A DNA stretch of 9,194 nt from an uncultured Lachnobacterium sp. GTDB taxonomy: Bacteria > Bacillota > Clostridia > Lachnospirales > Lachnospiraceae. A program made the translations under genes and the position numbers. The DNA is taken from NCBI GenBank assembly GCA_900548765.1, contig URLU01000082.1, forward strand, positions 1 to 9,194, given 5' to 3'. Below are positions 6,421-9,194 of this stretch, one piece after another. The notes under the pieces were generated by a model. The model made no database searches. It worked only from the letters and a program-made list of their open reading frames with translations, and was not told where the DNA came from. The stretch's first letter is position 1, and each line of letters opens with the position of its first letter.

Positions 6421-6744
6421 TTAGCTATGCAATAAGCGGTCTGCCAGGTTCTTAAGGTCGGCTGGTTTTTGAAAACCAACTGTTCTCTCCACCACTTCTC
6501 CATTTTTCACAAAAAGAAGTGTAGGGTTAGCTGTCACCTCGTACTTTTCCGCAAGGTCAGCATCAAAATTTGTATTTACCTTGTATACATTAATTTTATC
6601 CTCGTAATCATCCTCCACATCTCCAAGGACTGGGGCAAGCTTCTTGCATGCTACACAGGAATCTGAGTAAAAATCAACGATAACCGGCTTGTCACTCTTT
6701 AATACTTTTTCCTCAAAATCAGCTTCACTAATTCTAACTGCCAT
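6421..6744 (-). CDS. Thioredoxin-like protein with a Cys-Val-Ala-Cys active site
   Basis: This 107-residue cytoplasmic protein has thioredoxin length and order: strand VIVDFYSDS with the buried Asp24, redox pair Cys30-Val-Ala-Cys33, helix KKLAPVLGDVEDDY, strand INVYKVNTN, and the cis-Pro region ANPTLLFVKNGEVV with Pro74. The usual WCGPC motif is changed: the residue before the first Cys is Ser, and the pair encloses Val-Ala. That should alter redox potential and partner choice. No signal peptide is present. The start overlaps the TusA stop (TAATG), and AAGG upstream inside the TusA gene can serve as its ribosome site. In this array it could reduce a persulfide on TusA, release sulfide, or keep cysteines of the sulfite reductase or carrier reduced. 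Those roles are inference; membership in the thioredoxin family is firm. Confidence 0.87.
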   Translation of the reverse strand: MAVRISEADFEEKVLKSDKPVIVDFYSDSCVACKKLAPVLGDVEDDYEDKINVYKVNTNFDADLAEKYEVTANPTLLFVKNGEVVERTVGFQKPADLKNLADRLLHS

Positions 6745-6989
6745 TATTCCTCAACCTTTCTGACATACAGTGTATAGGTACCATCCTCATTGTCCTCAAG
6801 CTTTAAAATCTTGTGGCCTTCCTCCTTCATGCTTCTTGGCACGTTCTGCACAGGCTCTCCATCATTCATGCGGATAGCAAGCACCTCGCCATCATCAAGC
6901 TCTTCTATTGCAACCTTTGCCTTGACAAAAGTCAGAGGACAAACCTTATCTGTAATATCTACTTCATCATCAAACTTAATATCTGCCAT
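6744..6989 (-). CDS. TusA-family sulfurtransferase / sulfur carrier
   Basis: This 81-residue protein has the TusA (SirA-like) fold signature VCPLTFVKAKVAIEEL at residues 16-31. The Cys-Pro pair is Cys17-Pro18, and the Cys carries the persulfide in this family. Length is typical. An ATG two codons upstream (6995) almost abuts the purine-rich AGAAGGG, while the ATG at 6989 sits about eight bases from it, so 6989 is the better start. The TAA stop overlaps the ATG of the next gene (TAATG), which suggests translational coupling. Lying between a sulfite reductase and a thiocarboxylate-forming carrier system, it could hand persulfide sulfur to the carrier or to the activating enzyme (inference). E. 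coli TusA works in tRNA thiolation, but no partner genes of that pathway are nearby. Confidence 0.85.
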   Translation of the reverse strand: MADIKFDDEVDITDKVCPLTFVKAKVAIEELDDGEVLAIRMNDGEPVQNVPRSMKEEGHKILKLEDNEDGTYTLYVRKVEE

Positions 6990-7014
6990 TTTCATACCCT
7001 TCTTTCTCTGTTTT

Positions 7015-7061
7015 TATATAAGCCGATTCTATATAAGCTTTTTCATATAGACACTTATATA
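7015..7061. repeat. TATATAAG repeat cluster in the 103-base gap before the TusA-like gene
   Basis: TATATAAGC occurs at 7015-7023 and again at 7030-7038 as a direct repeat, and its inverse CTTATATA lies at 7054-7061. The pair 7030-7037 and 7054-7061 is a perfect 8-base inverted repeat. CTATAT (7029-7034) and ATATAG (7045-7050) form a second, overlapping one. There is no GC-rich stem with a T-run, so it is not a classical terminator. It could be an operator, an internal promoter or an RNA processing site, or simple AT-rich sequence. It is one of only two long gaps in the array. Confidence 0.4.
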
Positions 7062-7092
7062 TCGCTCATCTGTCCTGCCGACTTATCTTATT

Positions 7093-7962
7093 CTACTCGC
7101 CGTCGTATGCTGCCCTGATAATCTCACGAAACTCTTCCTCACCATTACGCTGTAATGTAAGTCTGAAACGCTCTCCTGCATTGGCATGATTTTCAAAATA
7201 TCCAATTGCTGCATCTGTCACTCTGAAGAGTGTGTCCTTATCCCTTATAATTGGAAGAAGCTGCTCACCCTTGTATATTTTGTTTCCAAAGAGACCACCG
7301 AAGGATACTATGTATCCCGGTTCTCCAACCCAGGCATCGGTAGGACAGCTCTTTACACATCTTGCGCAGTTGTTGCACTTGTCCCTGTTGATTTCTACCC
7401 TGCCATCCTTTAGCTCAATGGCACCCTCTCTGCAGGCCTTAACACAGACACCACACTGGATGCAGTCGTCATGATTACACTCAACAGTCATGCCTCCCTT
7501 GATTCCGATGTCATTTTCCTCAGCCTTGAGGCAGTTGTTCTGACAGCCGGTCACACCAAACTTAAACTTGTGTGGCAGCTCCCGTCCGAAGTATCGCTCG
7601 TCAAGCTCCTTTGCCAGTGCATAGGTATCAATACAACCACTAGGACAGATTTCTGAGCCCTGACAGGCTGTGACTGTACGAACTCTCGGTCCGCAGACAC
7701 CAGTGCCAACGCCGCCCTTTGCCAGCTCTTCCTTCACCTCATTGATGTCCTCAAATTTGATAAAAGGTATCTCAATTCCCTGTCTCGAAGTCATATGTAC
7801 ATATCCATGTCCATACTTTTCTGCCACCTCTGCAACTGCCTTGATGTTTTCTGCTGTAAGATTTCCTCCTACAACTGCCAGACGCAGTGAAAAACAACCT
7901 TTCTGCTTTTGTCTCATAAATCCGCCCTTTTTAAGAGCTGCGTAATCAACTTTCTCTGCCAT
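7093..7962 (-). CDS. Compact siroheme sulfite reductase with two ferredoxin-type 4Fe-4S sites
   Basis: The 289-residue cytoplasmic protein probably reduces sulfite to sulfide. Residues about 20-160 form a nitrite/sulfite reductase domain: MTSRQGIEIPF (57-67) carries the siroheme-contacting Arg, and Cys100-x5-Cys106 with Cys140-x3-Cys144 is the ligand pattern of the coupled siroheme-[4Fe-4S] centre. Two CxxCxxCxxxC sites follow: 167/170/173/177 and 196/199/202/206. This is the layout of AsrC and related small sulfite reductases, far shorter than CysI. No flavoprotein partner (AsrA/AsrB or CysJ) is visible, so electrons probably come from ferredoxin or a partner encoded elsewhere. The start is set by AAGGAG at 7975-7970, seven bases before ATG. 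Siroheme genes lie downstream in the same array, which supports a siroheme enzyme. Sulfite is preferred over nitrite because the surrounding genes are for sulfur; the sequence alone does not settle the substrate. Confidence 0.88.
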   Translation of the reverse strand: MAEKVDYAALKKGGFMRQKQKGCFSLRLAVVGGNLTAENIKAVAEVAEKYGHGYVHMTSRQGIEIPFIKFEDINEVKEELAKGGVGTGVCGPRVRTVTACQGSEICPSGCIDTYALAKELDERYFGRELPHKFKFGVTGCQNNCLKAEENDIGIKGGMTVECNHDDCIQCGVCVKACREGAIELKDGRVEINRDKCNNCARCVKSCPTDAWVGEPGYIVSFGGLFGNKIYKGEQLLPIIRDKDTLFRVTDAAIGYFENHANAGERFRLTLQRNGEEEFREIIRAAYDGE

Positions 7963-7986
7963 TTTATCTCTCCTTAATAAAGTGTT

Positions 7987-9194
7987 CTATTTCCCTATTT
8001 TGGCAAATGCCTGTGCAAAATCCTCTTTAATGTCCTCAATATCCTCGATTCCAACACTCACTCTTATCAAATCCTCAAAAACTCCTGCATCCTCCTTCTG
8101 CTCATCAGTGCTGTGAAGACTGATTGTTGACCCCGGATGAATAACCAAAGTCTTGGTATCTCCTATATTTGAAAGTGTGTATGCAAGCTTCAGGCTGTCG
8201 ATAAATTCAAATGCCTGCTCCTTGCTTCCAACTCTGAGTGTCAGTATCGCACCATAACCATTGGTAAGTTCCCTCTCTGCTATGTCATGCCACTTGCTGG
8301 ACTTAAGTCCCGGATAATTAACTATGACCTCCGGATAATTTTCCTCAATCCAGTCTGCAAGCTCAAATGCGTTATTGCACTGTCTCTCCATTCTAAGTCC
8401 CAGCGTCTCCAGTCCTATCACATTAAGATAGGCATTTACCGGAGAAAGACAGGCTCCTGTATTTCTGAAAAGTCCATTTCTGAGCTTTGCAATAAAAGCC
8501 ATTGGTCCAAACCTGGCATACTCGGCAAGTCCTGGATATTTTTCCTTATCCCACTTGAATTTTCCACCATCTGTAAGTACTCCGCTTATAGAATTGCTGC
8601 TTCCATTTATGTACTTTGAGGAAGAGTTGACCACTATGTCTGCCCCATTCTTTAATACCTGTATCAGATACGGGGTAGCTGTTGTGTTGTCTACTATAAG
8701 TGGCAGCCCATGGCTGTGGGCAAGTTCTGCCAGCTTTTCAATATCTGTCACATCCAGACAGGGATTTCCGATTGTCTCTGCAAAAATAAGTCTTGTATGC
8801 TCGTTTATTGCAGCTTCAATCTGTTCCCAGTTATTGTTTTCCACATATCTGGTGGTGATTCCAAAAGCTTCCAAATCCCTGAATAAATCAATGGTGCCAC
8901 CATAAAGGCTGGCGCTGGATATGATTTCATCACCGCTCCTTAGGATATTTAAAAAAGCATTCATAAGTGCTGCCATGCCGGAAGCACATGCTATGGAAGC
9001 GATTCCTCCCTCAAGCTTTGTAATACGGTTTTCAAATGCCATTATCGTAGGATTTCCTACTCTAGTATAACAAAAACCCGGGGCTTTGTTCTCAAATATT
9101 TTTTCCAAATCCGATGCACTTGTCTGTTCAAATGCACTTGTCTGATATACAGGCGGCAGTGTGGAGCCGTTAGTCTCCTTCTGCACCCCTGCAT
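7987..9194 (-). CDS. metY: O-acetylhomoserine sulfhydrylase (MetY-like), 5' end cut off by window edge
   Basis: This is a PLP-dependent enzyme of the Cys/Met metabolism family that forms homocysteine from O-acetylhomoserine and a sulfur donor in the cytoplasm. The frame is open to the right edge. Counting the GTG at 9186 as residue 1, the preceding codons read Ala-Gly, and the bases at 9194-9193 could complete a His, giving the HAG motif found near the start of this family. That GTG is therefore internal, and the true start lies a dozen or so residues outside the window. Visible marks are PPVYQTSAFE (11-20), the ASGMAA region (68-73), SLYGGT (93-98), VDNTTATPYL (165-174) with the PLP-pyridine Asp166, the PLP Lys191 in NSSSKYINGSS, and GDTKTLVIHPGST near 342-354. 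The usual HPAST-type motif is HPGST here. The stop is 24 bases before the sulfite reductase gene. Context suggests the donor is a carrier thiocarboxylate, not only free sulfide (inference). Confidence 0.9.
   Translation of the reverse strand, partial: AGVQKETNGSTLPPVYQTSAFEQTSASDLEKIFENKAPGFCYTRVGNPTIMAFENRITKLEGGIASIACASGMAALMNAFLNILRSGDEIISSASLYGGTIDLFRDLEAFGITTRYVENNNWEQIEAAINEHTRLIFAETIGNPCLDVTDIEKLAELAHSHGLPLIVDNTTATPYLIQVLKNGADIVVNSSSKYINGSSNSISGVLTDGGKFKWDKEKYPGLAEYARFGPMAFIAKLRNGLFRNTGACLSPVNAYLNVIGLETLGLRMERQCNNAFELADWIEENYPEVIVNYPGLKSSKWHDIAERELTNGYGAILTLRVGSKEQAFEFIDSLKLAYTLSNIGDTKTLVIHPGSTISLHSTDEQKEDAGVFEDLIRVSVGIEDIEDIKEDFAQAFAKIGK

Noticed and set aside
6381..6503. Longer carrier protein starting at 6503
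   Set aside because: It would overlap the thioredoxin-like gene and adds residues with no beta-grasp homology, while AGGAG precedes the ATG at 6380.
9175..9186. GTG at 9186 as the metY start
   Set aside because: The frame stays open upstream to the edge with codons for Ala-Gly after a likely His, the conserved HAG motif, so the start lies outside the window.

Overview
The window holds one tightly packed array of twelve genes, all on the minus strand, so it reads right to left (9194 to 1). No tRNA, rRNA, CRISPR array, transposase or convincing rho-independent terminator was seen. Codon use, short spacers, AGGAG-type ribosome sites and the protein variants suggest a low-to-moderate-GC anaerobic Firmicute, probably a Clostridia/Lachnospiraceae-like gut anaerobe. 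That placement is inference from style, not from a marker gene.

In order of transcription the genes are: an O-acetylhomoserine sulfhydrylase (metY-like, 5' end beyond the right edge); a compact siroheme sulfite reductase with two extra 4Fe-4S clusters; a TusA-family sulfurtransferase; a thioredoxin-like protein; a ThiS-like sulfur carrier ending in Gly-Gly-Gly-Cys; a ThiF/MoeB-type activating enzyme; a JAMM metalloprotease; the biotin transporter subunit BioY; a siroheme-type precorrin-2 dehydrogenase; hemC; a fused uroporphyrinogen-III methyltransferase/synthase; and the first half of a MATE efflux transporter, which runs off the left edge.

The genes fit one scheme. HemC, the HemD domain, the methyltransferase domain and the dehydrogenase take porphobilinogen to sirohydrochlorin, the precursor of siroheme. 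Siroheme is the cofactor of the sulfite reductase, which makes sulfide. The carrier, activating enzyme, JAMM protease and sulfhydrylase match, gene for gene, the HcyS/HcyF/HcyD/MetY pathway known from Wolinella succinogenes, where sulfide is loaded on a carrier protein as a thiocarboxylate and passed to O-acetylhomoserine to make homocysteine. This is therefore most likely a protein-thiocarboxylate methionine or sulfur-assimilation operon joined to its own cofactor supply, not a thiamine or molybdopterin locus. Differences from the known pathway are the terminal Cys on the carrier, the added TusA and thioredoxin-like proteins, the BioY gene, and extra segments in all three tetrapyrrole proteins.

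Only two gaps exceed about 100 bases. The 214-base gap at 2351-2564 is AT-rich, carries two inverted repeats built on ATTGCAT and shows a broken reading frame resembling the end of a membrane protein. The gap at 6990-7092 carries repeated TATATAAG motifs. Any main promoter or riboswitch should lie beyond the right edge.
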